A DNA stretch of 64,000 nt from Vespula vulgaris (lineage: Eukaryota > Arthropoda > Insecta > Hymenoptera > Vespidae). Below the pieces are notes generated by a model. It did no database searches and was not told the DNA's origin. It was given only the letters and a program-made list of their open reading frames with translations. Where the stretch lies: contig NC_066604.1 in the NCBI RefSeq assembly GCF_905475345.1, forward strand, positions 885,001 to 949,000, in the 5' to 3' direction. Made by a program: the position numbers and the translations under genes. Of the stretch, positions 45,661-57,505 are shown in pieces (positions within the stretch are counted from its first letter, which is position 1; each line of letters opens with the position of its first letter).

Positions 45661-46440
45661 GGAAGGAAACGAGAAGAGCGATAACGTCGGCTTCGAACGT
45701 TTCTTTTCTTTCTTTTTTCTTTTTTTCTTTTTTATAATTTTCTCTTTGCTTTTTATTTTATTTTATTTTATTTTTTTTTTGCTCTCTTTCTTTCATTTTC
45801 TGTTCCTTTTTTTTCTTTTTTCATTGACGGAAGGAGAGGAGTGACATCAGCTTCGAACGTTTCGCTGCGTTACTATATATTTTTTTTTATATTTATTTTT
45901 ATATTTATATTGTATATTTAAAAAAATTTTTTTTTATATTTATTTACTATATTTCTTTTCTTTTCTTTCTTTTTTCTTTTTTTAAATAATTGTTCTTCTC
46001 ATTTTACTTTATTTACTTTTATTTTTTTCTCTTTTCCTTTTGTATCTTTTCTTCGATTTGATTTATTTTATTTTGATTTATTTTATTTATTCATTTACGA
46101 AAGGAATGTAGACAGAGTGACATGTCAATATCGAACGTTTCGCTATATTAATTCTTCTTACAAATAATTTTTCTTTTTATTTTACTTTACTTCTTCTCTC
46201 TCTCTCTCTCTCTCTCTCTCCTTTTCGTTTCTTTTCTTTTCTTTTAATTTTACCTTATTTCGTTCTCTTTTTTCTTTACCTCGTTCCTTTTCTTTTCTTT
46301 TGATTTTACTTTGTACTTTGACTTTCTCTTTTTCTTTTATTTTACTATATTTTATTTTATTTTACTTTTTCAATGACGAAAAAAAAGTAAATGACATCAG
46401 TTTCAAACGTTTCACTTCTTCATTACTTTTTTATGTACAC
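45661..46440. repeat. Decayed tandem array, about 160-280 bp unit, 4 units
   Basis: A short conserved block, roughly acggaagga...gtgacatcagcttcgaacgtttc, recurs with tcgaacgtttc at about 45693, 45853, 46130 and, as tcaaacgtttc, 46403. It is embedded in T-rich filler. The intervening T-rich sequence has expanded unevenly. Confidence 0.8.
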
Positions 46441-46810
46441 CATATAATTTACATGCGCGTATCATTTAGAAATGAAAATATGTGGAAAATGAAAGAGAAA
46501 GAGAGAGAGAGAGAGACAGAGAGAGGGTTGAAGAGATGAGTGAGAGAAGGGATGACTTTCTTTACACTTTGCTCAAGGAGACGAGAGACGAAAAGTAATT
46601 ATCGCGAGATTCTCCTTTCGATTTCTCGAAGGAATGAAGCTAATGAAATCTTATGATCAAAAGCCACCGGTTAGCTCCGCCTATCTCACAGCGCCAAAAC
46701 TTTCGTAAAGTTCAGAAGATTTATGACCGATCTTACTTGGTAAACGGGTGCAACATTACCCCTTGGATTTTACATAATTAAAGAGCTTCAACTTTTCGCA
46801 ATTAAAATAA
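46441..46810. other. GA run and unique GC-richer block
   Basis: GA-rich at 46490-46527, then about 250 bp of unique balanced sequence (46560-46800). No open frame of note. Confidence 0.5.
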
Positions 46811-46827
46811 TAGTAATGATAATTTCT

Positions 46828-46858
<31 letters not shown>

Positions 46859-47273
46859 CTTATAAAGTTTCTTTGTATGTTTAACAACTACTTATATTAG
46901 CATTCGAAAGAAAACATGAAATTCAGATGATGACGATGATGATAATGATGATGATGATGATGATGATCGTGTGTGTGGTTTATAGTCATTTTTTTATACG
47001 TTTTAAATGAAATATATTGACATAATATTGAAAAAATATTATATATATAATAATTATTATATAATAATTATATTATATATATATATTATAATTGTATATT
47101 AATAATTATATATTAATAATAAAATTTTCTTTTTTTGGTTTATATAGATTTTGTCATTGATGAAATAGTGATATCACGAAATACGATTATATCGTTTCTT
47201 TCAAATAATTTTCTAAACCATCTTTACATTGTTTTATTTTCAATCGATAAATGACCACTTACTCGGTCAATTC

Positions 47274-47307
<34 letters not shown>

Positions 47308-47479
47308 CTTTTGAAATTACCAGCTAACTTATTCACAAAACTTGATATTAGCAAATTGTTAATACGATAATTTTTTTAACGTTCTTTCTTCTTTGTCATC
47401 GAAAAAAATAATTAACATTATCTTGCTTTATACGTAAGAAAAAATTTTAATTTGAATGAAGAACAGAGGTTTAATGAAG

Positions 47480-47540
<61 letters not shown>

Positions 47541-48135
47541 TGATATTAAAATGAAAAAACAGCAAGGAACAAAGCAAAGTTTTCTTATTTATTTTTTTTT
47601 TTTTTTTTTAAACAGCAGAAACACTATCGATCGTTCTTCGTCAAAAGAAGTTGACTCTTCTTTTTTCTCTTTTCTTTTTAAATCCCGTGTGAATAGAATT
47701 TACACGAAAAAGAAGGATAGATAGATAAATCGATAGATAGACACATCCCTGCATTCATGCACACACACACACACACACAAATGTATATATATTTATATGT
47801 ATATACATATATTTATGTAATCTGTGTATGTACGCATGATGTAATATATACATCTAATATATGTATGTATATGTACATATGTAATGTACGTAATATATGT
47901 TTATATATATATATATATAAATACAAGTGAACGAATTGCATATGTGACTGACATACTGTTGCATCGATAGGAATATGTCTTTGTATATATTAGTTTCGAA
48001 ATTTGTTCTCTTTTGTTACTGATCTATATATTGAACGAGTTTCTCCATGTATTAAACAAAGAAAGAAATAAAAAGATAGAAAAGAGAGAGAGAGAGAGAA
48101 AGAGAGAGAATATAGGCCGTAGAGAAAGTGGAAAG
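46811..48135. other. TG, GAT, TA and GA repeats in AT-rich sequence
   Basis: TA/TG at 46830-46858, (GAT)n at 46926-46967, TA-rich 47040-47110, TA at 47275-47308, (GA)n at 47486-47535, (CA)n at 47760-47779, TA/TATG 47785-47925, GA 48083-48112. No gene. Confidence 0.7.
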
Positions 48136-48330
48136 TGGTATCTATGTATTCACCCTACGTTCAACCCCCTTTTTGAACGACCCTTGCCTTTATAAAGGCA
48201 AGTTCGTATAAAACTCTCGAGAGACTTCCTGGGTCCAGTATTCCCGAGGGATGATGTAGTTCGGTACGAAACTGCTGATAGCATCCTGGGAAAAAGCCGA
48301 GTCGCCCCTTCACAAATCTACTACGTAACA
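48136..48330. other. Unique block with a TATAAA-centred palindrome
   Basis: About 190 bp of unique, relatively GC-rich sequence. A perfect 20-bp palindrome, CTTGCCTTTATAAAGGCAAG, spans 48183-48202, and ctctcgagag (10-bp palindrome) follows 10 bp later. The palindrome holds a TATAAA box on each strand (ttTATAAAgg), but no convincing initiator lies about 30 bp away on either side. Confidence 0.5.
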
Positions 48331-48819
48331 TTTCTTCCTTTTTTCCGTTTCTTTCTTTCTTTTTTTTTTTTTTACCTACTTTTTCATCGCCTTTCCTATT
48401 TATTTCTATTTCTTCTGTTTCATTTTCTATTTCATTATCTTTTACAATTACAATATGGATTATATCGTTTTCCATGTCGGTTATTTATTCTTTCGTATTA
48501 CGCTGTAATTATACGTATTATTATTATTATTGTTGTTTTTATTGTCGTTATTATTTTTGTGATAATAATTAGATCAATTGGATTAATGTAATGTTTTATA
48601 TATAAATAATAATGAAATTATATTATTAATTATAATGATAAAATAATATTATTAAAAATAAAGTTATAATATAATAATAGTAATAATAATAATGTATTAT
48701 TATATTAGTAATATATCAGTATTATATTAATAATAATTAATATACTAATGATATATATATATAGTATAATAATTATGTTAGTAATATATCAGTATTGTAT
48801 TAGTAATAATAATTTATTT

Positions 48820-48902
<83 letters not shown>

Positions 48903-49148
48903 GTTGTTGTTATATAATGGTGTAATATGTAATAAGATATAATATATAATAATAATATACTATTATCATTATTACTATTATTATTATATAATATTTTACA
49001 CAACATTAATCCATATATAACATTAATATAATTAACAATAATTATATAACATATTTTTTATTATACTTTTATTATTACTTATTTATTATTAATAATAAAA
49101 ACAATAAAAACAATAATAACAATAATAATAACAACACTATTTTTAACA

Positions 49149-49216
<68 letters not shown>

Positions 49217-49390
49217 AATTCTCACTTATTAATTAATATTATTACTATTATTAATATTGATCGTTACAATTCTCTTATCTTTTTTTCTTTATATTCCATT
49301 TACTAATATCTTCAAATAGTGAAACGAAGTCATAAAAATATAAATAAATACAAAAAAAATATGTATATCGTAATACATCCTCCACCACCC

Positions 49391-49424
<34 letters not shown>

Positions 49425-49430
49425 TTATCT
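48331..49430. repeat. TTA/AAT/AAC trinucleotide-rich sequence
   Basis: T-rich start, then (TTA)n at 48818-48902 on the + strand and (AAT)n at about 49148-49186, followed by (AAC)n at 49187-49213. The TTA and AAT runs are complementary and about 250 bp apart. (CT)n lies at 49394-49422. Confidence 0.85.
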
Positions 49431-49755
49431 AGCTATAGTAGCCCCATCATTCTTCTCTACAATTCCCGTTCACCATTTCCAACCTTTTTGTTCTCCTTCC
49501 TTCCTTCCGTTCAACGAGGATGCCAACTTTCAATATTGGCTTTGCCACGGGAAACTTTTGGCACGGTCGGAGGACAAGTGTCGGTTGGAACGGATACGAA
49601 CCAAACCGGATACTTAAGCGCGATTGAGTATCCGCTGACTATAGACCGCTGACTGTAAAAAGACGTTTCTTCGAAACCCCCTTAAAGATCGATTCGATTT
49701 AAACGATTTAGCAATGGCTGAAGTTCGTTTTTAAAGCTAACGTTTCAATTTTTTT
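49431..49755. other. Unique GC-richer block
   Basis: About 300 bp of unique sequence. It contains gccaa...ttggc inverted words (49521-49539), a repeated ccgctgact (49632 and 49647), and many CpGs. All frames are short. Confidence 0.45.
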
Positions 49756-50038
49756 ACTTGTTTTGTGTTTCTTTTTCTTCTCTTCCTTTTTCAATTTTCT
49801 AAAATTCTACGACTTTTTTTTTGTCTTTGTCTTTCTTTCTTTCTTTTTTTTTTCTTTTTTTCTTTATTCTTCTCTATCTCTCTCTGTTTCTCTCTTTTTC
49901 TTTCTATTTCTCTTTCTTTCTCTTATTTATAATTATTCATTAATCATTTCATTAAATTATTGTATAATAATTCGTATTAGTGATTAATAAAAAATTTCAA
50001 TTTTTTTTTCTTTATTCTTATCTCTCTCTCTTTCTCTT

Positions 50039-50100
<62 letters not shown>

Positions 50101-51070
50101 TCTATTTTTCTTCCTTTTTCTTATTTAGAATTTTTCATTAATTGAAAGAATTTCAAGTTGAAGCGTTTAATAAATCGTATGGTTAATAACATCAATTTAT
50201 TACGTAGTCAACGCAAACAAGTATACGGGGTGTCTCCGAGCAAATGTATTTCATCAATGAGATTGCAATTATAAAGAAGTTTTCGAAAATAGAAATTACC
50301 ACGATTTCTCTACATCCAATTGTGCCAATCAAAATTTCTCTCATTCTTTTTCTCTCTTTTTTCCTTATTTTTTTTTTCTTTTTTATTTAATTTTCTATAC
50401 CCGTCTCTCTTTACTCGATCTTTTCTGCGACTTACGATTTTTTTTCTTCTTATTTTTTTTATACATTTATATGTACCAGTGGACATGTCAGCGATCGAGA
50501 ACGTATTTCGATAAAAATTATTGTTAATACGCGTAATTGTCGTAAACGACAATAGCAATTAAAAAAAAAAAAAAGAGAAAAAGAAATTCGTGATACTATA
50601 TAATATTTTTGATTGATTTTCATTTGTAATTATCATATACTATGTTCTATATAATTAACGTATAACGAGACAAAAATAACATTTGCAATGAATTCTTTCC
50701 AGACATAATTATATTTTAGATATAAATCAAGATATAAATTATTGTAAATTTTGTTATATGAATATGCAAAGAGAAAAAAAAAACAAGAAAAAAGAAATTA
50801 TAAAAAAGAAGCTACGTTGACCTTTATAAATCGAAAAAGTTATGAGAGCGAACAACAACAAAAAAATAAAAATAAAAGTGAGAAAAAATTTTAACGAAAA
50901 TCATGTTAACCTTCATAAATCTAAATGATCACGAAACTAAAAAAAAAAAAAATATAAAAGATATAAAAAAGAAAGAAAATTAATTCTCTCTCTCTCTCTC
51001 TTTCTCCTCTTTTTTTTTCGTATGAAAACTTTCTTATAACTTCAATGAAGTCCCAAGATATGAATTTTTT
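49756..51070. other. T/CT-rich tracts and AT-rich sequence
   Basis: T/CT-rich 49756-49920; (CT) of about 25 units at 50040-50092; unique 50150-50340; T-rich to 50460; AT- and A-rich to 51070 with a CT run at 50986-51002. The duplicated phrases gttgaccttyataaatc and gttaaccttcataaatc near 50816 and 50904 show another small tandem duplication (about 88 bp). Confidence 0.6.
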
Positions 51071-51310
51071 TTTAACGTCTATTAACACGTACACCCGGTA
51101 TACCCAAGTGCTGCATGATAATACATATATGCCTGTATAACTACCACATTGTTCGCGCTTTTATTGCTCCATGCGTTACATTTCGGTAGAACGTCCATCG
51201 TTCTTATCGCTTTTAACGTTCACCCGAGATACATTATGCTGAAAATATATTTCGTTTAACGGGAGCCAAAAATCGAGAACGACCAATGCAATTTCAAGTA
51301 TTTATTATTA
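51071..51310. other. Unique GC-richer block
   Basis: About 240 bp of unique sequence with gaccaatgca and several CpGs. No open frame. Confidence 0.4.
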
Positions 51311-51403
51311 TACCTATTACCCGTACATCTATACACATACATATATACATTTATATAAATTTATACAATATATAAAATATATATGCAATTTATCTGTATA
51401 TTC

Positions 51404-51462
<59 letters not shown>

Positions 51463-51880
51463 TATGTATATATTTATGTATGTATGTATTGTATATATTC
51501 ACATAATTAACATATAATATATATTAATACTAATTATATATATATTATATAGATTAACTATATCATATTATTATGTATATATATTATACGTATCAATTAT
51601 TAATTATATATTATTAATATATAATATATATATATATATATATGCACACATGTAATTATATATAATGTATAAAATATATTTATTACTAGTAATATATATA
51701 TATATATAAAAATGATCTATTCTCTCACACATACACACATACACATACACACACATATATATATGTGTGTGTGAGTAGATCGTAGACTATTAATAATCAT
51801 ACATATATATTTTAACATTTTTATTTATTTATTTATCTATTTATTTTCTTTATGGTCATCATTACAAACGATTTTCTCGC
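51311..51880. repeat. TA/CATA-rich sequence
   Basis: (TA) of about 22 units at 51412-51455 and several shorter TA runs. CA then TG runs at 51726-51773 form an inverted pair around a TA core (cacacatatatatatgtgtg). Confidence 0.85.
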
Positions 51881-52300
51881 GTTCGTCTTTATTAACAGTA
51901 TCAACAGTATCTTTTGACCACACTTTCATCTCCATCACAAGGGAATTCTTTACCCTTCTCCTCCTACCCCCTCATCACCCTTCCAAGCGCTCACTATTAT
52001 CGAGTTCTTATCGTTGGTTGAGCTTCGAGAAGTGAGCTCTGAAAGGAAGATTGCTGATCGTGCGATAAGAGCACACGAATTTGGCTTTGGTTTCCTTTTC
52101 TTTTCTTCTCTCTCTTTCTATCTTTTATTTTATCTTTTTTTTTTTTTATTTTTTTCGATATCCATTTACTCAACCCATTAATTTTATCGCACCGTCCTCT
52201 GTCCCTTCCCCCTCCTCATCCTTTCCAACTATCACAATTCCTATATCTTCGTATTTGAGAATTCTTCGTTCGAAATTCAATCCTGTTTAATCGCGAATCA
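51881..52300. other. Unique patches with T-rich and C-rich segments
   Basis: Unique 51881-52095, T-rich 52095-52160, C-rich unique 52165-52290. No gene. Confidence 0.55.
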
Positions 52301-52316
52301 AATGACAACAACAACA

Positions 52317-52353
<37 letters not shown>

Positions 52354-52358
52354 TGATG
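52301..52358. repeat. (CAA)n joined to (CGA)n
   Basis: Four or five caa units pass into about eleven cga/acg units, then gat units. It is unusual here as a GC-rich trinucleotide run. Confidence 0.9.
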
Positions 52359-52639
52359 ATCATGACGATAAATAATGTTGAATTTGTAAAAGAAAAATAA
52401 TCGAGAGATCAGGGAGAAACAATTTCATGTGTAATAACGTTCGATCGATAAGCCAACAAATTTATTTCGTATAAATGAAACAGAAAAGAGAACTAATATT
52501 TTCTAATGTTTTAAATGTAATGAGAAAATAATAATGATAAAAAATGGGGATTAATATGATCAATAAAAAATTTGAAGAAGGATAGAAGAAAGGGATGGAA
52601 TAAATACCGGAGATGATAATACGACTTTTAAATGATACA

Positions 52640-52890
52640 TATTTCTTCTAAATATTACGTATTTCGTTATATGTTTAAATAAGAGTCGTAATCATTTGTA
52701 GCAAATATTAATCTATGTTAGAAATTGTATCTTTGGTGAATATGTATTATAATTGATCTTGCGAAATGTTACATATGGTTAATCCGATGGAATAGATTAC
52801 GCGATACGAAGTTTATTTTAAATTGAAAGTAAGTAGATAAACGATTTATAATGTAGTGTTATATATTGTGATATATTATTGCATTTTATG
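52640..52890. repeat. Dispersed repeat, copy 1
   Basis: Shares ordered words with 56,590-56,890: atgttagaaattgtatct, atatggtta/atatggttg, gatggaatagatt/gatcgaatagatt, ttttaaattgaaagt/ttttaaattgagagt, gatttataatgta and gtgatatattattg. Divergence is considerable. Same orientation. Confidence 0.75.
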
Positions 52891-53340
52891 TAATGGAATA
52901 AGTTATTATTATTATCATTATTATTATAATACTAATGGTATATAATATTATTATAATCATATAATGAATTATTATTGTTAATTATTTTTATTATTATTAT
53001 CATTATTATTAATACAATTACGATTATTATTACAATTTATTTTATATAATTATATATAATAATTATATCATAATATTGTATACATAATATATATATATAT
53101 TTATATATATATATATAATATATGTATAACACACACACGTATATATATATAATTAAAAAAATTAAAAATATTATATACTATATCATAATAATTAAAATAA
53201 TTAAAAAAAGCAAAAGAAAAAATACTATAGTTTATTATATATCTATAATGATACTCATAAAGAAAGTTTTTAGAAATTAATTAATTAAATGAATACTTAG
53301 GTTTTTCGATAGTAAAAATATATCATTGTAAGGTTTATGG
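52891..53340. other. TTA/TA-rich sequence
   Basis: ATT slippage repeats 52903-53040 and TA runs 53085-53130. No gene. Confidence 0.7.
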
Positions 53341-53955
53341 AGTATATCTCTATGGGAAATATTCGTGATAGAGAAAAATGAAAAGGGAAAAAAAGAAAGG
53401 ACCTGTAGAAAGCGAGAAAGCATAGTTCGTGATAAGGGAAGTTTAAGGGTGTTTTGTGCTTTGGTAGAGATGATGTTTAGCTTTAACAACCTTATAACGT
53501 ATACACTGTACGATAATAATGGTAATAACAATAATAATTGTTACGTCGTAAAAGTGCAACTAGGAGTGCGTTTAACTGCATTTCTCGCACCTGACCAGTT
53601 AGATATTATCTATTCTCACGTAAAATCTGATCACTGTCTCTTCTTGAACCATTTGCATTCCAAGATATCTTGAAAGTTACCTAGCATTATCTCTGTAGCA
53701 TTTTGTTGTAAAAGCGTGAACGTAGGATTCGTATCATATTATTATATATTATAGCTTTGGAAGCAAGTAATCTATTATAATGATATTTGATTTATATGAA
53801 TTAGATATCGAAGGATATATTTTTTGAAAAAAAAAGAAGAGAAAGAAATCAAGATTTTATTTCTCAATTTTTTACAGTATGATCAATTTTGAATTAATTC
53901 TTCTATTTTATTTTTATCGCTATCGTTGTCTATGAGATTTCTTCGTTTTTTATTG
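53341..53955. other. Unique block then AT-rich sequence
   Basis: Mostly unique from 53341 to 53720. A 102-codon + frame (53365-53673) has a mixed composition in its second half (KVQLGVRLTAFLAPDQLDII) but a Lys-rich start, and shows no splice or family support. AT-rich follows. Confidence 0.4.
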
Positions 53956-53964
53956 GTTGAATTA

Positions 53965-54031
<67 letters not shown>

Positions 54032-54033
54032 GT
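53956..54033. repeat. (ATT)n microsatellite
   Basis: About 24 ATT units, nearly perfect. Confidence 0.95.
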
Positions 54034-54199
54034 TATTATCGTTTTCTTTCGAATTAATGTTTGTTTTTTCTAACATGTTTATATAAATGTCTATTTGAAA
54101 TTTCTTCTATCATTTTAATAAAAAAGTGGATAAATTAAAGGGTTGGAAATCTCTAATTGTCAATTACGAAATTACAAAACGATATATACCAAAAGAATA

Positions 54200-54506
54200 T
54201 TATTTTTCTCATTTTAATAATAATAATAATAATATAACAATAATTATTATAATAAATTAATAATATAACATAATATAATAGCAAGGAAACTACAACAACA
54301 CTATTAATAATAATAGTGACGATAATAATCGAATGTTTATAATAATAATAATACAATAATAGTAATAATACTAATAATAATAATATTATAATAATTATAA
54401 TAAATTAATAATATAACATAATATAATAGCAAGGAAACTACAACAACACTATTAATAATAATAGTGACGATAATAATCGAATGTTTATAATAATAGTAAT
54501 ACAATA

Positions 54507-54539
<33 letters not shown>

Positions 54540-54545
54540 ACGATA
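54200..54545. repeat. Tandem duplication of about 148 bp in AAT-rich DNA
   Basis: aataaattaataatataaca occurs at 54251 and 54399. Both are followed by agcaaggaaactacaacaac and gacgataataatcgaatgtt with almost no change. AAT runs flank and divide the copies. Confidence 0.9.
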
Positions 54546-54619
54546 TCAATAATAACAGTGCCGATATTGATCAAAAAGAAGCACCACTTCAGGATATCAA
54601 TCAAGAATAATAAATAATA

Positions 54620-55380
54620 AATAATAATTCAACGATATAAAAACGTCAAATCGATGAAAGAAACAAAAGTAGAAAAAAGACTAAGAGAAAGTAAAAGAGG
54701 AGAAAAGAAAGAGAAAATAATTTCAATCCTTAAGAAACGATCTTCAAGAATATTACTCGAACAAAGTCTGGTCCCATGCTCGATTTACTTGAAGTTCTTC
54801 GGAACGTTCTCTCGGAAGCCTTATGTTATTCTAACCACAAATCGACCACGCAATCCGCCTTCTACGTTCTGCGTTTCGCGTTTCGCATTCCGCGTTCCGA
54901 TTAACGGAGAAGCCAAATAACTATGAGAACAACTTGATTGGTTGGATGATGACCTATACGAGATCGTTTCCAGTGTTACGATCGACGATTAAATTTCATC
55001 TGTTTATCGTCGTGGTCCTGGGAATAAGGGAAAAGGGGGTGATAAGAGGGTGGAATGGGATAGAATGGGATGGAAGGGGGTAGGAGGGGTGGGAGGGAGT
55101 TGGATAGAGGGTTGTTGTCGGGACAGAGTGATCCATGGAATATTAGTCTCAACGGTATTGTGCATTCTTTCTTTTTCCCTTTTACCTCCCCTTCATATTA
55201 CCACCCCTACCCCTACTCATTCCCACCCCTCATAATACGAATGAATCGTCGTCTCGTGAGAGTCACATAGAACACGCGTGCCGCGATCGTAAATTCACGA
55301 TTTAGTCTAATACTGTGTTTCCCTAACTACGGTTCTCGTAATACCGCAGAGAGTCGATAATAAAAGGGTTGAAGGATCAG
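54620..55380. other. Unique GC-richer blocks with G-rich and C-rich tracts
   Basis: A-rich start, then unique 54735-55020 with a short hexamer-like run (gcgtttcgcgtttcgcattc at 54870-54889). G-rich 55026-55110, unique 55111-55160, C-rich 55180-55230, unique to 55380. The 88-codon + frame at 54654-54920 is Lys/Arg-rich then mixed, with no recognised family. Confidence 0.5.
55076..55097 (+). other. G-quadruplex-type motif
   Basis: G-runs of 5, 4, 3 and 3 with loops of 5, 1 and 1. A C-rich tract 100 bp downstream (55201-55230) is its rough inverted counterpart. Confidence 0.6.
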
Positions 55381-56100
55381 GTGAAAAGAATGATGAAAAT
55401 ATTAATTTAATTAATAATAATATTATTAATAATATTGCCTTAATTGTTTTTCTTTTTCTTTTTTTCATCCTGCTTTTTCTTTTTCTTTTCTTTTTTTTTG
55501 TTCGCTGATTTGTTTGTTTATTTGTTTGTTTTCTTTTTTTTTTGTATTTCCCTGGTACGTCTCGTTCGACGTTAATTATTATTAATTTGGTGATGAATTG
55601 ATCTGTCGTTCGTTTTCTCGATGGTTTTGTATTTTAAATCGCTCGATTTATTTTCGTGTAATATTTGATATTTATCTGATCAGTCAACTTCCTCTCCTTT
55701 TTATCTCGTCTATCAAAAATAATCACGATGTTACGTCGTGAAATTTCGTCAAATTTCAACGTTCCTGAAGTGTGAATTTTAATTTTCTTTCGAACGAAAT
55801 ATATTTTCGGTATGTTGTCTTACTATTGAACGATCAAGATGGCGGATTAAAAAGTAAAGAAGAAGAAGAAGAAGGAAGAACGAAGAGACAAAGAAGAAAG
55901 CAAAATAAAAAAATAAAAGAATACAATTTCAAAAAAAAAATCAAAACCGCTCGATCGTTTCATATTAAAAAAAAATATATATATATATATATGAATCGAT
56001 TCGACCAGTCGGTTATATCGAAGAAAATAATATATACGTGATTTTAAAGAAATTCGATGGAGTCGTGCCAAATTGTGAGTGGTTGGATAAAAGTAGTAGT
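55381..56100. other. T-rich and A-rich sequence with a unique patch
   Basis: T-rich 55440-55545, unique 55550-55855, (GAA)n/A-rich 55856-55978, TA run, unique to 56100. No gene. Confidence 0.6.
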
Positions 56101-56585
56101 AATAGTAAAAGTAGTACAGGGTTAGAGATAGAGATGTGAATGGGGGTGGTGGTTGAAAAGGGAGATGTTAAAGGGCAGAACACGAAGAAAGAACAAACGG
56201 GAAATAGACTTTCACGATCGTGAGAGAAGGAGAAGATTTTTGGTGAGACTACTACAGTTAGATCATTGGTAGCTCGACTAGGGTTGGTGGTGAGGAGGTT
56301 GGTGGTATGGTTATGGGTGAGAGAGTGGGGACTATGACGTGGCCTAAATGAGCTTAGCTTTATACGAATCCCTGAAATGAGATGAGATGAGAAAGAGAGA
56401 GAGAGAGAGAGAGGAAAGGAAACCCCAAGCGTACTCGTTTAATAATGTTTCTCATTGGTCGTTCATAACACTATATTGCTAACCTCCAAGCGGACAAAGT
56501 AGACGATTAGTTTCTAATATTATGCAGTTGTCCTGCTGTAAGTATCGCTAGGAATAAAAGAAAAAAAAAGAAAAAGAAACACGAA
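56101..56585. other. Unique, partly GGT-rich sequence
   Basis: Purine/GGT-rich at 56130-56335 (ggttggtggtgaggaggttg at 56283-56302), (GA)n at 56392-56412, then unique to 56560. Confidence 0.55.
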
Positions 56586-56589
56586 AGGT

Positions 56590-56890
56590 ATTTCATTATG
56601 TTAAATAAGAATCTTTAAAGTTTGTAATATATATTTATGAATGTTAGAAATTGTATCTCGGGTAATCGTGTCGTTGATTTTATGAAGGTTGGATCTTGGG
56701 ATGTTCTTGGGATATTAAATATGGTTGATTGGATCGAATAGATTTCTTGATACGTTTTGGTTTCTTTTAAATTGAGAGTTAATTGATATGGGATTTATAA
56801 TGTAATATTATATTGTATTATATATGTATGGATATATATATATGCATTCTTTTGTAGTTTCATAAAACGTGATATATTATTGATTTTATT
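56590..56890. repeat. Dispersed repeat, copy 2
   Basis: Counterpart of 52,640-52,890, about 3.95 kb away in the same orientation. A TA run (56831-56842) has been inserted or expanded near the end. Confidence 0.75.
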
Positions 56891-57225
56891 ATATATGATA
56901 CATGCATATATATATATATATATATTATTATATGTTATATAATACAGTATACTATATCAGTTATATAATATAATATTCTCGTCTCTTTCTGCGTAACGAG
57001 TTATGCCCTACGAGAAACTGCTCGGCCTCGGAACTACGAGCTTTGAGCGATCTTTCAAGCGTGACCTGTCGCTCAAGTTAAGTTCAGCTCGAATAAACCG
57101 GCGAATTACAAGGTCTTAGGGCGATGAAAGCGTTTAATTCAACGCCGAGAAGACCAGCCGAACGTGCAGATGGTTGGGATGGTTCTTTGCCGCTTGTTCC
57201 TAAGCTTTACCACCCTTCGAACAAC
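56891..57225. other. TA run and unique GC-richer block
   Basis: TA-rich to 56980, then about 240 bp of balanced CpG-rich unique sequence (56985-57225), the most GC-rich block in this part. A + frame from ATG 57124 gives about 35 mixed codons before running into CT repeat. No recognised product. Confidence 0.45.
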
Positions 57226-57226
57226 C

Positions 57227-57262
<36 letters not shown>

Positions 57263-57278
57263 TTCTCTCTCTTTCTAA

Positions 57279-57324
<46 letters not shown>

Positions 57325-57461
57325 CTCTGTTTCTCTATCTATCTCTATCTCTTTCTTTCTCTCTTTTTTTTTATTATTTCATCTTTATTTCACTAAAAGC
57401 CAAAATATATTAAACATATAATTATTTTCTATTTAATTAACACGTTTGTTTAATAATTAAT

Positions 57462-57503
<42 letters not shown>

Positions 57504-57505
57504 GT
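57226..57505. repeat. CT tract, T-rich tract and TA run
   Basis: CT-rich at 57233-57375, AT-rich, then (TA) of about 18 units at 57465-57499. Confidence 0.85.
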
